Shown here piece by piece: positions 49,633 to 60,410 of a stretch of 64,000 nt of DNA. A program made the position numbers and the translations under genes. The notes under the pieces were generated by a model. The model was not told where the DNA came from, did no database searches, and saw only the letters and a list, made by a program, of their open reading frames with translations. Position 1 is the stretch's first letter. Each line of letters begins with the position of its first letter. Origin of the DNA: Geochorda sp036562495 (lineage in GTDB: Bacteria; Bacillota; Limnochordia; Limnochordales; Geochordaceae); NCBI GenBank assembly GCA_036562495.1, contig DATCKA010000030.1:148283-212282 (forward strand), in the 5' to 3' direction.

Positions 49633-51110
49633 CGTGCGTACCCCCTCCTGACCAGGTGCGTCACCGCCTCGACGTGGGCGGTGTGGGGAAAGAGGTCGAC
49701 GGGCTGCACCGGCCCCCACTCGTAGGCGATGCCCGCCCGCCCTGTCCGCTCCAGCAGCTGCCGCAGGTCCCGGGCCATGGTGGCCGGGTTGCACGACACG
49801 TAGATGATGAGATCCGGAGCGGTGCGCGCCAGGGTCTCGACGACGCGGGCATCCACCCCCTTGCGGGGAGGGTCGACGACGACCATGACCGGGCCCCCGG
49901 CTTCGGCCCGCCGTTTGGCCATCTCCTCGGGCAGCACCTGCTCGACGGGCCCCACCACGAAGTGCGCGTGGTCGACCCCGTTGAGCGCCGCGTTGTGGCG
50001 GGCGTCAGCGACGGCCCGCGGATCCTCCTCGACGCCCACCAGCCGCTCCACGAGGTCCGCAGCGGCGAGGCCGATGCCACCGATCCCGCAGTAGAGATCC
50101 AGCAGCAGCCCCTGCCCCGGCCGCAGCCCCTGGCTCGCCAGGAAGCCCTCGATGCGCCGGCGCACCTCTCGGTACAGCACCTCGGCCTGCCGCGTGTTGA
50201 CCTGGAAGAAGGCGGTGGCCGACAGCTTGAGCGTCAGGCCGCCGACCCGCTCGTAGAGGTGGTCCCGCCCCCAGACCAGGCGATTTTGCGGGCCCAGCAC
50301 CACGTTGGTGCGGCGAGGGTTGACGTTTTGCACCATCCCCACCAGCTCGGGGACCCGTTCCCGCACCTGTCGAGCCATGGCCGCCAGCACCCCCGGGCGC
50401 GGCTCCTCGAGGGAGGTCGTCACCAGCACCAGCAGCGCCTCGCCCGTCGCCTCACCCACCCGCGCCAGGACGTGCCGCACCCAGCCCCGGCCCGAGACCT
50501 CGTCGTAGACCGGCAACCCCAGCGCTTCGATGGCGTCACGCGCTGCGGCCGCGAGCCTCACGTTGGTCGGGTGCTGGACCGCGCAGTCCGAGACGGGCAC
50601 CACCTCGTGGGTGCCTCGCCGGTAGAAGCCCACCACGGGGCGCCCCTGCTCGTCGCGCCCCACCGGGTGCTGCGCCTTGTTGCGGTAGGCCCAGGGACGC
50701 TCCATCCCCAGCGTGGGCCGTACCTGCTCCTCGGCCCCCGCGACGCCCCCGATGCGCGACAGGGCGTCCACCACCGTGCGGCGCTTGGCCTCCAGCTGCG
50801 CCGGGTACGAGAGGGTCATGAGCGGACAGCCGCCGCACGCCTCCACCACCGGGCACGGCGGCGCCACGCGCTGGGGCGACGGCTCGAGCAGCCGCTCGAG
50901 CCTGGCGCGGGCGTAGCGGGCGGCCCGTTGGGTGACGATGGCCTCGACCCGGTCGCCGGGCAGGCCCCTCTCGACGAAGACCACGAAGCCGTCAGGGGTG
51001 CGTGCGACGCCGTCACCGTGCGGATCCAGCGACCGCACGGCCAGCTCCAGCCGGTCTCCTACCTCGGGCCCGCTCACCGGGCGGCCCGCCCCCGTCTCGC
51101 GCTCGGTCAC
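49629..51110 (-). CDS. TRAM-domain 23S rRNA (uracil-C5)-methyltransferase (RlmD/RlmCD type)
   Basis: S-adenosylmethionine-dependent m5U methyltransferase acting on 23S rRNA (possibly tRNA), 493 aa. The N-terminal TRAM domain (about 15-72) is followed by the [4Fe-4S] ligands Cys86, Cys92 and Cys95 (CPVVEACGGC) with Cys176 (VSDCAVQ). Then comes the Rossmann methyltransferase with FFQVNTRQAE, LLLDLYCGIGGIGL, VDPPRKG and the catalytic Cys440 in YVSCNPATMARDL. Which uridine is modified cannot be decided between RlmD-, RlmC- and TrmA-like paralogues. The start is GTG with GGGAGGG upstream. Confidence 0.93.
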   Translation of the reverse strand: MTERETGAGRPVSGPEVGDRLELAVRSLDPHGDGVARTPDGFVVFVERGLPGDRVEAIVTQRAARYARARLERLLEPSPQRVAPPCPVVEACGGCPLMTLSYPAQLEAKRRTVVDALSRIGGVAGAEEQVRPTLGMERPWAYRNKAQHPVGRDEQGRPVVGFYRRGTHEVVPVSDCAVQHPTNVRLAAAARDAIEALGLPVYDEVSGRGWVRHVLARVGEATGEALLVLVTTSLEEPRPGVLAAMARQVRERVPELVGMVQNVNPRRTNVVLGPQNRLVWGRDHLYERVGGLTLKLSATAFFQVNTRQAEVLYREVRRRIEGFLASQGLRPGQGLLLDLYCGIGGIGLAAADLVERLVGVEEDPRAVADARHNAALNGVDHAHFVVGPVEQVLPEEMAKRRAEAGGPVMVVVDPPRKGVDARVVETLARTAPDLIIYVSCNPATMARDLRQLLERTGRAGIAYEWGPVQPVDLFPHTAHVEAVTHLVRRGYAR

Positions 51111-51192
51111 GGTCCCGTCGCCCTCCCGTACTATCCCGCCGGCCTCCCGGCGTATCCATCGAGGCGAGAGTGGACAACGGAGGGACGCTTCG

Positions 51193-51990
51193 ATGGTGAA
51201 GAGCCGCCGCCTGCTGGGGCTTCAGGTCATCGACCTCGACGACGGTCGGGCGGTGGGCCGCGTCAACCGCCTCATCTTCGACCCGCGAGCCCGGCGGGTC
51301 TGTGCCCTCATCGTCGCCTCGGGCCACTGGCCGGCCGAAGACCACGTGCTGGAGTGGAGCCAGGCGGTCGGGGTCGGCCAGCACGCCGTCACCATCCGGG
51401 GCGCCCAGTCGCTGACCCGACCGGGCGCCTTGCCGGAGCTGCAGCCGCTGCTGCGACGCCCGCTGCGCGTCTACGGCACCCGGGTGCTGACCGAGGACGG
51501 GGAGTTCCTCGGCAACGTCGAGGAACTGCTCCTCGATCCCCGCACCGGCGAGGTGGGGCGGGTCATCCTGGCGCCGACGGGGCTGGCCCAGCGCCTGCGC
51601 GGGCGGGCCTCCATCCCCGCCGACGCCGTGCTCGTCATGGGCGAGGATGCCATGGTGGTGCGGGCTTCGACGGTGGCCCAGCCGGACCGTGCCTGGCGCA
51701 ACGGCTCCCAGGCTTCCGGATCTCGCATCCGCTGGGCCCGCAACGGCTCGACGAGCCGCTCCTCGACCGAGACGCCCGACGCCCCCTCAGCGGGCGACGG
51801 CCAGCCGTCCCCCAGCTCCGATGCTCCGGGCGGGCCATCGGCCAATGGCAACGGACCCGGCCATCCAGCGTCGTCGCCCCTGGTCGCGCCGCTCCAGCTG
51901 GCCGCCCGTCGGGGGTGGGCGTTGTTGCGGGGTCGACGCTCGCCGCCCTCCGAGGACGGCGATCCGGGCAATACGCCACCGACGGCGTGA
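51193..51990 (+). CDS. PRC-barrel domain protein with disordered tail
   Basis: A 265-aa protein with two consecutive PRC-barrel domains: about residues 5-75 (LLGLQVIDLDDGRAVGRVNRLIFDP) and about 88-160 (YGTRVLTEDGEFLGNVEELLLDPRTGEVGRVIL). A Ser/Pro/Gly-rich tail of about 100 residues follows, with basic patches (AARRGWALLRGRR). PRC-barrels occur in ribosome maturation factor RimM and in sporulation proteins of the YlmC/YmxH type, but domain identity alone does not assign function. GGAGGG precedes the ATG. Divergent from the methyltransferase gene and convergent with the disulfide oxidoreductase gene. Confidence 0.85.
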   Translation: MVKSRRLLGLQVIDLDDGRAVGRVNRLIFDPRARRVCALIVASGHWPAEDHVLEWSQAVGVGQHAVTIRGAQSLTRPGALPELQPLLRRPLRVYGTRVLTEDGEFLGNVEELLLDPRTGEVGRVILAPTGLAQRLRGRASIPADAVLVMGEDAMVVRASTVAQPDRAWRNGSQASGSRIRWARNGSTSRSSTETPDAPSAGDGQPSPSSDAPGGPSANGNGPGHPASSPLVAPLQLAARRGWALLRGRRSPPSEDGDPGNTPPTA

Positions 51991-52021
51991 GCGGCTCGGT
52001 CGACCGGGCCCGTGACGCCCC

Positions 52022-52726
52022 TCAGGCCTCGCCGTGCCCGTGGGGGCCGTGGTCGTCCCCGGGCTCCTCGGCCAGCCCCACCGCCGCCAGCACGTACTCC
52101 AGCATCACCGCCTCGGGCACGGCGCCCTCGATCTCCTGGCGGTCGTTGATGACGGTCTTGGGCACCCCGTAGACCCCGTAGCGGTCGGCAAGCTCCGGAA
52201 ACTCCAGGGCTTCCACCATGTCGGCCCTCACGAAGGGGCTCTCCATGGCGAACTGGTGGGCCAGCCTCACGGCCTTGGGGCAGTATGGACAGGTGGGCGT
52301 CACGAAGACCTGGATGTGCACGGGCTGGGTGATGCGGCTCAGCTTCTCTCGGGTCGCTGGCGACAGCCGGGTCGCCCCGTTGGAGACGTCCACCAGGTCC
52401 TCGATGAGGCTGCTAAATTCGTAGCCCGCCGGGATGCCGAAGTAGCGGACTCGGGTATCGGTGCCATCCTCCCGCAAGAGCACCAGGGCCGGCACCTTGT
52501 CGACGTCGTAGCCCTGGGCACGCTCAGGATGCTGGCCGATCTCGATCACCTCGTAGTCGATCCGGTCGCTGAGGCTGGCCAGCTCGGCCATCAGCTCCGC
52601 GGCCTGATGGCAGTACGGGCAGCGGCCCGACTCGGAGTCGACGAAGAGCAGCACCTTGACCTTGCGGGGCACCTTGGCGAAGAGCTCCTGCAGGTACGAT
52701 CGATCCCTGGCCGAAAGCAGCGGCAC
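52022..52726 (-). CDS. Protein disulfide oxidoreductase with two thioredoxin folds (PDO/glutaredoxin-like)
   Basis: A 234-aa cytoplasmic dithiol-disulfide oxidoreductase built of two thioredoxin-like units, as in the PDO family first known from thermophiles. Each unit keeps a CPYC active site: Cys36/Cys39 (SGRCPYCHQA) and Cys146/Cys149 (TPTCPYCPKA), each with a cis-Pro segment (VPALVLL and VPKTVIN). The His/Gly/Asp-rich C-terminus (last 12 residues) could bind metal. The frame is open to a GTG at 52,747, but the GTG at 52,726 has GGGGGAG eight bases upstream. A promoter and palindrome precede it. Confidence 0.9.
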   Translation of the reverse strand: MPLLSARDRSYLQELFAKVPRKVKVLLFVDSESGRCPYCHQAAELMAELASLSDRIDYEVIEIGQHPERAQGYDVDKVPALVLLREDGTDTRVRYFGIPAGYEFSSLIEDLVDVSNGATRLSPATREKLSRITQPVHIQVFVTPTCPYCPKAVRLAHQFAMESPFVRADMVEALEFPELADRYGVYGVPKTVINDRQEIEGAVPEAVMLEYVLAAVGLAEEPGDDHGPHGHGEA

Positions 52727-52752
52727 GGTCCATTCTCCCCCAATCACTACGG

Positions 52753-52766
52753 TACCCGGTAGGGTA
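52753..52766 (-). promoter_or_regulatory. Operator-like palindrome upstream of the disulfide oxidoreductase
   Basis: TACCC-N4-GGGTA is a perfect 5+5 inverted repeat lying about +5 to +18 relative to the predicted transcription start. A repressor bound here would block initiation or early elongation. The TA-flanked C/G tracts resemble sites of CsoR/RcnR-family repressors. A CsoR-family gene exists at 8,920-9,267, but the pairing is conjecture. Confidence 0.5.
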
Positions 52767-52777
52767 TCCTCACATGC

Positions 52778-52806
52778 ACTATAGCCTTCCCCTCCACGCC
52801 GGTCAA
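52778..52806 (-). promoter_or_regulatory. Promoter of the disulfide oxidoreductase gene
   Basis: On the minus strand, TTGACC (52,801-52,806) and TATAGT (52,778-52,783) are each 5/6 to the vegetative consensus with exactly 17 nt between. Transcription would start near 52,771, about 45 nt before the chosen GTG start. The gap to the upstream gene is only about 100 bp, so this separates the oxidoreductase from the cPGS-argF genes. Confidence 0.85.
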
Positions 52807-52826
52807 TGCCTCGGGGCCGGGGCGGG

Positions 52827-54176
52827 CTAGCGCGCCCCGGCCTGCCCCTTGACCTTCGGCACGATGCGCTCTTCGAGCACCTCGGCCAGCGTCGGCCGGG
52901 TGCGCTCCCGCAGCTCGTAGCGCACGCGCACGGCCGGCTTATCCAGCGTCATGATGCGGCGCAGGTCGATGGGGGTACCGATGACCACCACGTCGGCGGG
53001 CGTCGCCCGGATGGTCTGCTCCAGCTCCCGGATCTGCTCGGCGCCGTAGCCCATGGCGGGCAGCACGTCCTGCAGGTGCGGGTAGCGGGCGAAGGTCTCC
53101 CGGATGGAACCCACAGCGTACGGCCGCGGGTCGACCAGGGTGGCCCCGTGCCGACGGGCCGCCAGCGCCCCTGCACCGTAGCGCATCTCCCCGTGGGTCA
53201 GCGTCGGGCCGTCCTCGATGACCAGCGCGCGCCGTCCGGCCAGCTGTTGCGGCTCATCGACGGTGATCGGCGACTCGGCCTCGATGACGATGGCGTCGGG
53301 GTTGAGGGATGCGATGCTGGCCCGCAGCGCCTCGACCGCGTCGGGCGGGGCGGTGTCGACCTTGTTGATGACCGCCACGTGGGCCATGCGGGCGTTGGTC
53401 TCCCCCGGGTGGTAGCTGCGCTCGTGATCCAACCGATGCGGGTCCAGGACCGTGATCTGCAGATCGGGCCAGTAGAAGGGGAAGTCGTTGTTGCCGCCGT
53501 CCCAGATGAGCACGTCGGCCTCGGCCTGGGCCCGCTCGAGGATGGCCCCGTAGTCGACGCCGGCGTAGACCACATTGCCCCGGTCCAGGTGGGGCTCGTA
53601 CTCCTCCCGCTCCTCGATGGTGCACTCGTGTCGGTCCAGATCCTCGTAGGAGGCGAACCGCTGCACCGCCTGCTCCTCGAGCCGCCCGTACGGCATGGGA
53701 TGGCGCACCACCGCCACCTTGAGCCCCCGGGCCGTCAGCACCTCCGCCACCCGCCGCGTCGTCTGGCTCTTGCCGGCCCCTGTGCGTACCGCCGTCACCG
53801 CCACCACCGGCACCCGCGCCCGCAGCATCGTGCTGCGCGGGCCCATGAGGCGGAAGTCCGCGCCGGCCGCCAGCACCGCCGAGGCGTGGTGCATCACGTA
53901 GGTGTGGGACACGTCGCTGTAGGCGAAGATGACCTCGTCGACCTCCAGCTCCCGCACCAGGCGCACCAGCTCCGTCTCGGGGTAGATGGGGATGCCCTGC
54001 GGGTAGCGGGGGCCGGCCAGCGCCGGCGGGTAGGTGCGGCCCTCGATGTTGGGGATCTGGGTGGCGGTGAAGGCCACCACCTCGTAGGCGGGGTTGTCGC
54101 GGAAGAAGACGTTGAAGTTGTGGAAGTCTCGCCCCGCGGCTCCCATGATGATGACACGGGTCGGTCGGGTGCCCAT
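52827..54176 (-). CDS. Cyclic 2,3-diphosphoglycerate synthetase-family P-loop protein
   Basis: A 449-aa protein matching my memory of archaeal cyclic 2,3-diphosphoglycerate synthetase (CpgS) and its bacterial homologues. An N-terminal Rossmann-like domain (RVIIMGAAGRDFHNFNVFFRDN) is followed by the P-loop VTAVRTGAGKSQTTRRV (residues 128-144), VVRHPMPYG, IWDGGNNDFPF and INKVDTAPPDAV. The archaeal enzyme forms cyclic 2,3-diphosphoglycerate, but in bacteria the activity is unproven. Homologues often neighbour ornithine carbamoyltransferase or carbamate kinase genes, as here with argF 24 bp upstream. The start ATG at 54,176 has an AGGAGGG-type Shine-Dalgarno. Confidence 0.85.
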   Translation of the reverse strand: MGTRPTRVIIMGAAGRDFHNFNVFFRDNPAYEVVAFTATQIPNIEGRTYPPALAGPRYPQGIPIYPETELVRLVRELEVDEVIFAYSDVSHTYVMHHASAVLAAGADFRLMGPRSTMLRARVPVVAVTAVRTGAGKSQTTRRVAEVLTARGLKVAVVRHPMPYGRLEEQAVQRFASYEDLDRHECTIEEREEYEPHLDRGNVVYAGVDYGAILERAQAEADVLIWDGGNNDFPFYWPDLQITVLDPHRLDHERSYHPGETNARMAHVAVINKVDTAPPDAVEALRASIASLNPDAIVIEAESPITVDEPQQLAGRRALVIEDGPTLTHGEMRYGAGALAARRHGATLVDPRPYAVGSIRETFARYPHLQDVLPAMGYGAEQIRELEQTIRATPADVVVIGTPIDLRRIMTLDKPAVRVRYELRERTRPTLAEVLEERIVPKVKGQAGAR

Positions 54177-54200
54177 CGGATGCCCTCCTCGCTGCTCTGC

Positions 54201-55199
54201 CTAGAAGTTGCCTCCCATCAGGAGCAGTAGCAGCGCCTTTTGGCTATGCAGGCGGTTTTCCGCCTGGTCCCAGACGACCGAGTGGGGCCCGTCGATGACC
54301 TCGTCGGTGATCTCCTCGCCCCGGTGGGCCGGCAGGCAGTGCATGACCAGCACATGGGGCGCCGCCTCTGCCACCAGGCGCGCGTCGACCCGGTAGGCCG
54401 CCAGGTCCTTGACCCGCCGCTCGTGCTCGGCCTCCTGCCCCATGCTGGCCCAGACGTCGGTGTAGATGACGTCCGCCCCCCGCACCGCCCGGTGGGGGTC
54501 GTCGGTCAGCTCCACGCTGCCGCCCGACGCCTCGGCCTCGATGCGGGCCAGGGCCACCGCATCCTCCTCCAGCTGGTAGCCCGGAGGGCTGGCCACGACC
54601 ACGTGCATGCCCAGCCGTGCGCCTCCCCACATCAGCGCCCGCGCCACGTTGTTGCCGTCGCCCACGTAGGCGAGCCGCACGCCCGCCAGCCGCCCGAGCC
54701 GCTCCTGGATGGTCATGAAGTCCGCCAGAGCCTGCACCGGGTGCAGGTAGTCGGTCAACCCGTTGATGACCGGCACCGAGGCCGCCCGCGCCAGGGCCTC
54801 CACGTCCTGGTGGGCGTAGGTGCGGATCATGATGGCATCGACGTAACGCGACAGCACCCGCCCCGTGTCCTCGATGGTTTCGCCCCGACCGAGCTGCAGC
54901 TCGTGGGCATTGAGCGTCAGGGCGTGGCCTCCGAGCTGCGCCATGGCCACGTCGAAGGAGACGCGCGTGCGAGTCGATGGCTTCTGGAAGATGAGGGCCA
55001 GGCTGCGCCCCGCCAGCGGAGCGATGCGCACCCCCGCTCGCTGCAACGCCTTGAGCCGATGCCCCAGCTCCAGCACCCGCTCGGTCTCCGCCCGGGAGAG
55101 GTCCAGCGGCGAGAGCAGATCCCGCCCCCGCATGCCCGCTCCCAGCTCATCCTCCACGAGACGCCGCAGCACACCGAGCCCGTCCAGTGCCCACTCCAC
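54201..55199 (-). CDS. argF: Ornithine carbamoyltransferase
   Basis: Converts carbamoyl phosphate and ornithine to citrulline (arginine synthesis, or the reverse in catabolism). The 332-aa product has the carbamoyl-phosphate motif STRTRVSF (residues 75-82), HPVQ (153-156), the ornithine-loop DVWASMGQE and HCLPA (287-291). SMG and HCLP distinguish it from aspartate carbamoyltransferase. The start is GTG with AGGAGGTG ten bases upstream. An internal ATG at codon 23 is an alternative. No other arg genes are nearby, so anabolic versus catabolic use is open. Confidence 0.96.
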   Translation of the reverse strand: MEWALDGLGVLRRLVEDELGAGMRGRDLLSPLDLSRAETERVLELGHRLKALQRAGVRIAPLAGRSLALIFQKPSTRTRVSFDVAMAQLGGHALTLNAHELQLGRGETIEDTGRVLSRYVDAIMIRTYAHQDVEALARAASVPVINGLTDYLHPVQALADFMTIQERLGRLAGVRLAYVGDGNNVARALMWGGARLGMHVVVASPPGYQLEEDAVALARIEAEASGGSVELTDDPHRAVRGADVIYTDVWASMGQEAEHERRVKDLAAYRVDARLVAEAAPHVLVMHCLPAHRGEEITDEVIDGPHSVVWDQAENRLHSQKALLLLLMGGNF

Positions 55200-55232
55200 G
55201 GCCTGGTCCCACCTCCTGTCGGGCGCCTTCCC

Positions 55233-56090
55233 TCATTCTACCATCGAGGGCCTGGCCTGCCGGCGGAGCCAGACCCACCACGCCACCCCCACGGCCACGC
55301 CTCCCAGGCTCACCCACTGGGCCAGCGTCATCCCCATCGCCAGCGGCTCCCCGATGCGCACCCACTCGACGCCCCACCTCACGGTCGAGTAGACGACCAG
55401 GTAGAGCGCCGCCAGCTCCCCCGGCCGGCGACGGACGCGACGCCGGTAGGCCAGCAGGCCCACCACGCCCACCAGGGCCAGGATGGACTCGTACAAAAAA
55501 GCTGGGTGGAAGTAGGCCGCCGCCTCGTAGCCGGGCGGGCGCATCGCCTCGGGGACGTAGAGGCCCCAGGGCCGCTCCGTCGGGTAGCCGAGCACCTCGC
55601 GATTGAAGAAGTTGCCCCATCGCCCGATGGCCTGCGCCAGCAGCATCGAGGGCGCCACCACGTCGGCCAGCACCGCCGCGTCGAGCCGGCGCCGCCGAGC
55701 CAGCCACAAGATGGCCAGCGCGGCACCGACCAGGACCCCGTGGATGGAGAGCCCTCCCATGCGCGTGCGCAGCATGTCCAGGGGATGCAGGGCGAAGTAG
55801 TCCAGGTTTTGGAGCACGTAGCCCAGCCGGGCACCGACCAGCCCCAACGGGATTCCCAGGAGCGCCAGGTCGACCAGGTCGTCCGCGGCCAGCCCCGCTC
55901 GCACCCGCTCGGGCTGCGCCACCAGCCAGGCCGGCACGAAGGAGAGGGCTATCAGCAGGCCATACCATCGCACTCCGACGGGCCCGATCCAGAAGGCGAC
56001 AGGGTCGAGCGGTCGCCGACCCCGCCACGCCTCGGCCAGGGGGCCACCGACGACGATCGCTGCCAGGGCCGCTGCCAGCACCCCGGCCAC
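55233..56090 (-). CDS. lgt: Prolipoprotein diacylglyceryl transferase
   Basis: Transfers diacylglycerol from phosphatidylglycerol to the lipobox cysteine of prolipoproteins. About 285 aa with seven hydrophobic helices. Family motifs: PVAFWIGPVGVRWYGLLIALSF, GGLSIHGVLVGA (conserved His), AQAIGRWGNFFNREVLG (Lgt signature) and HPAFLYESILAL. The start is uncertain: the frame continues upstream through lon, and GTG at 56,090 is the first good candidate after the lon stop. It shows that lipoproteins are made although the binding protein in this window lacks a lipobox. Confidence 0.93.
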   Translation of the reverse strand: MAGVLAAALAAIVVGGPLAEAWRGRRPLDPVAFWIGPVGVRWYGLLIALSFVPAWLVAQPERVRAGLAADDLVDLALLGIPLGLVGARLGYVLQNLDYFALHPLDMLRTRMGGLSIHGVLVGAALAILWLARRRRLDAAVLADVVAPSMLLAQAIGRWGNFFNREVLGYPTERPWGLYVPEAMRPPGYEAAAYFHPAFLYESILALVGVVGLLAYRRRVRRRPGELAALYLVVYSTVRWGVEWVRIGEPLAMGMTLAQWVSLGGVAVGVAWWVWLRRQARPSMVE

Positions 56091-56143
56091 GCCCCACGCG
56101 GCGCCCCGCAGACAACGATGGGCGGATGCGGCGCCGTCGCGCC

Positions 56144-58615
<2,472 letters not shown>

Positions 58616-58674
58616 CCCCCTGCCTCCGTTGGCCGTCGCGTCCTCTCTTGGCGCCCGGCGGAGTCGCCCTCATC

Positions 58675-60357
58675 TTACCCCGTGCCCGAGCGCACCGTCA
58701 AAACGCCGTCCCGACGGGCCCCCATCGGGGCTGGCAGGGACGGCTCCACCGCCCGCTCGACCACGTCCCGCAGGTGCTCCGTCGGGACCACCTCGATGCC
58801 CTCGAGCTGCTGCAGGATGGCCAGGTGGTTTTCCCGGGGAATGAAGACGGTGCGGATGCCGTTGCGACGGGCCGCCTCAACCTTGGGGACGATGCCACCC
58901 ACCGGGCGGATGAGCCCTCGCACCGACAGCTCGCCGGTGATGGCGATGCCGGGCCGCACGGGCCGCCCCGTCACGGCCGAGTAGGCCGCCACCGCCATGG
59001 CCGCACCCGCCGATGGCCCGTCGATGGGGGCGCCGCCCGGGAAGTTGATGTGGACGTCGTGCTCCCGCACCGGCACGCCGAACTGATGCTCCAGCACCGT
59101 CTGGAGCACGTCGACGGAGCTCTTGGCCAGGCTCTTGCGGCGTAGCGTGTGGCCAGGCCCTCCCAGCTCCTCCTCCTCGGTCACCCCGGTCACCGTCAGC
59201 CGACCGCCGCCCGGGGTGGCCGCCGGTTTCGCCGTCGCCTCGATCTCCACCACCATCCCCGAGTTGGGGCCCCAGACCGCCAGCCCGTAGACCAGCCCCA
59301 CCGCCGGCTCCCGCCGCACGGTCACGTGAGGCCGCGGCGAGTACTGGCCGTTGTTGACCACCCACTCGAGATCCGCCGCCGTGATGGCCTTGCGCCCCTC
59401 CGAGATGACCAGCCCCGCCGCCACCTGCACCATGTTGACCGCCTCACGGCCGTTGCCGGCGTAGCGCTGGACCACCTCGACGGCCGCCTCGTCCATGGGC
59501 AGTCCCACCTTCTCAGCGGCACCCCGGGCGATGCGGCCGATCTGCTCGGGCGTCAGCGGCTTGAAGAAGACCTCCAGGCAGCGGGAGCGGATGGCCGGGG
59601 AGATCTCCTCGGGCAGTCGGGTGGTGGCCCCCACCAGCCGGAAGTCGGCCGGCAGGCCGTTCTGGAAGATGTCGTGGATGTGGGACGGGATGTTGGTGTC
59701 CTCGCTGGAGTAGTACGCGCTCTCGAAGTAGACGCGCCGGTCCTCCAGCACCTTGAGCAGGCGGTTGAGCTGGATGGGGTGCAGCTCGCCCAGCTCGTCG
59801 ATGAAGAGGATCCCGCCGTGCGCCTTGGTGACGGCCCCTGGCTTGGGCTGGGGGATCCCGGCGATGCCCATGGGGCCCGCCCCCTGGTAGATGGGGTCGT
59901 GCACCGATCCCAGGAGGGGATCCGCGATGCCCCGGTCGTCGAAGCGCGACGCGGTGGCGTCCACCTCCACGAAGCGGGCATCGGCCTTGAAGGGGGAGAG
60001 AGGGTTGCGCTTGGCCTCCTCCAGCACCAGCCGCGCCGCCGCCGTCTTGCCCACGCCCGGCGGCCCGTAGATGATGACGTGTTGCGGGTTGGGCCCGCAG
60101 AGGGCCGCCCGCAGGGCCCGGATGCCCTCCTCCTGCCCCACGATCTCCTCGAAGGAGCTGGGGCGGGTCTTGGCGGCCAGCGGCTCGGTCAGCGAGATGG
60201 ACCGCAACCGGCGCAGGCGCTCCATCTCCCGCCGCGACTCACGCTCGATGGCCGAGCGGTTGACCTGCTGGGCCCGCAGCAGGTTGAAGAAGTACAAGCC
60301 GATGACGGCGGCAAAGAAGAAGTTGAGCAGGGCGAAGACCGCCAGGAGATCCGACAT
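58675..60357 (-). CDS. lonB: Membrane-anchored Lon-like protease LonB
   Basis: A 560-aa LonB-type AAA+ protease lacking the large N-terminal domain of LonA. The N-terminus is a membrane anchor (about residues 5-27, LAVFALLNFFFAAVIGLYFF). Walker A GPPGVGKT is at 98-105, Walker B ILFIDELGEL, sensor GATTRLPEEISPAIRSR, and the catalytic dyad Ser449 (IDGPSAG) and Lys492 (GGIVPKV). In Bacillus subtilis LonB is forespore-expressed, and here it supports a spore-forming ancestry. The leader holds an 8-bp inverted repeat at 60,378-60,410. The clpX-lonB-lon order is conserved. Confidence 0.96.
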   Translation of the reverse strand: MSDLLAVFALLNFFFAAVIGLYFFNLLRAQQVNRSAIERESRREMERLRRLRSISLTEPLAAKTRPSSFEEIVGQEEGIRALRAALCGPNPQHVIIYGPPGVGKTAAARLVLEEAKRNPLSPFKADARFVEVDATASRFDDRGIADPLLGSVHDPIYQGAGPMGIAGIPQPKPGAVTKAHGGILFIDELGELHPIQLNRLLKVLEDRRVYFESAYYSSEDTNIPSHIHDIFQNGLPADFRLVGATTRLPEEISPAIRSRCLEVFFKPLTPEQIGRIARGAAEKVGLPMDEAAVEVVQRYAGNGREAVNMVQVAAGLVISEGRKAITAADLEWVVNNGQYSPRPHVTVRREPAVGLVYGLAVWGPNSGMVVEIEATAKPAATPGGGRLTVTGVTEEEELGGPGHTLRRKSLAKSSVDVLQTVLEHQFGVPVREHDVHINFPGGAPIDGPSAGAAMAVAAYSAVTGRPVRPGIAITGELSVRGLIRPVGGIVPKVEAARRNGIRTVFIPRENHLAILQQLEGIEVVPTEHLRDVVERAVEPSLPAPMGARRDGVLTVRSGTG

Positions 60358-60377
60358 GACCGACCCTTCCCCCGCGG

Positions 60378-60410
60378 CCGGCGCCTGGAGGGTGGCCCCC
60401 GTGGCGCCGG
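60378..60410 (-). repeat. Inverted repeat in the lonB leader
   Basis: CCGGCGCC and GGCGCCGG (perfect 8 bp) flank 17 nt containing a further GGG/CCC pairing. The element lies 20 nt upstream of the lonB ATG. On the minus strand just upstream is CATACTA (about 60,431-60,437), a candidate -10 element, without a convincing -35. The repeat might act as a weak clpX terminator or as a leader hairpin. Confidence 0.4.

Noticed and set aside
58675..60357. LonB as a duplicated, truncated LonA
   Set aside because: It has its own N-terminal membrane anchor and complete AAA+ and protease domains at normal LonB length.
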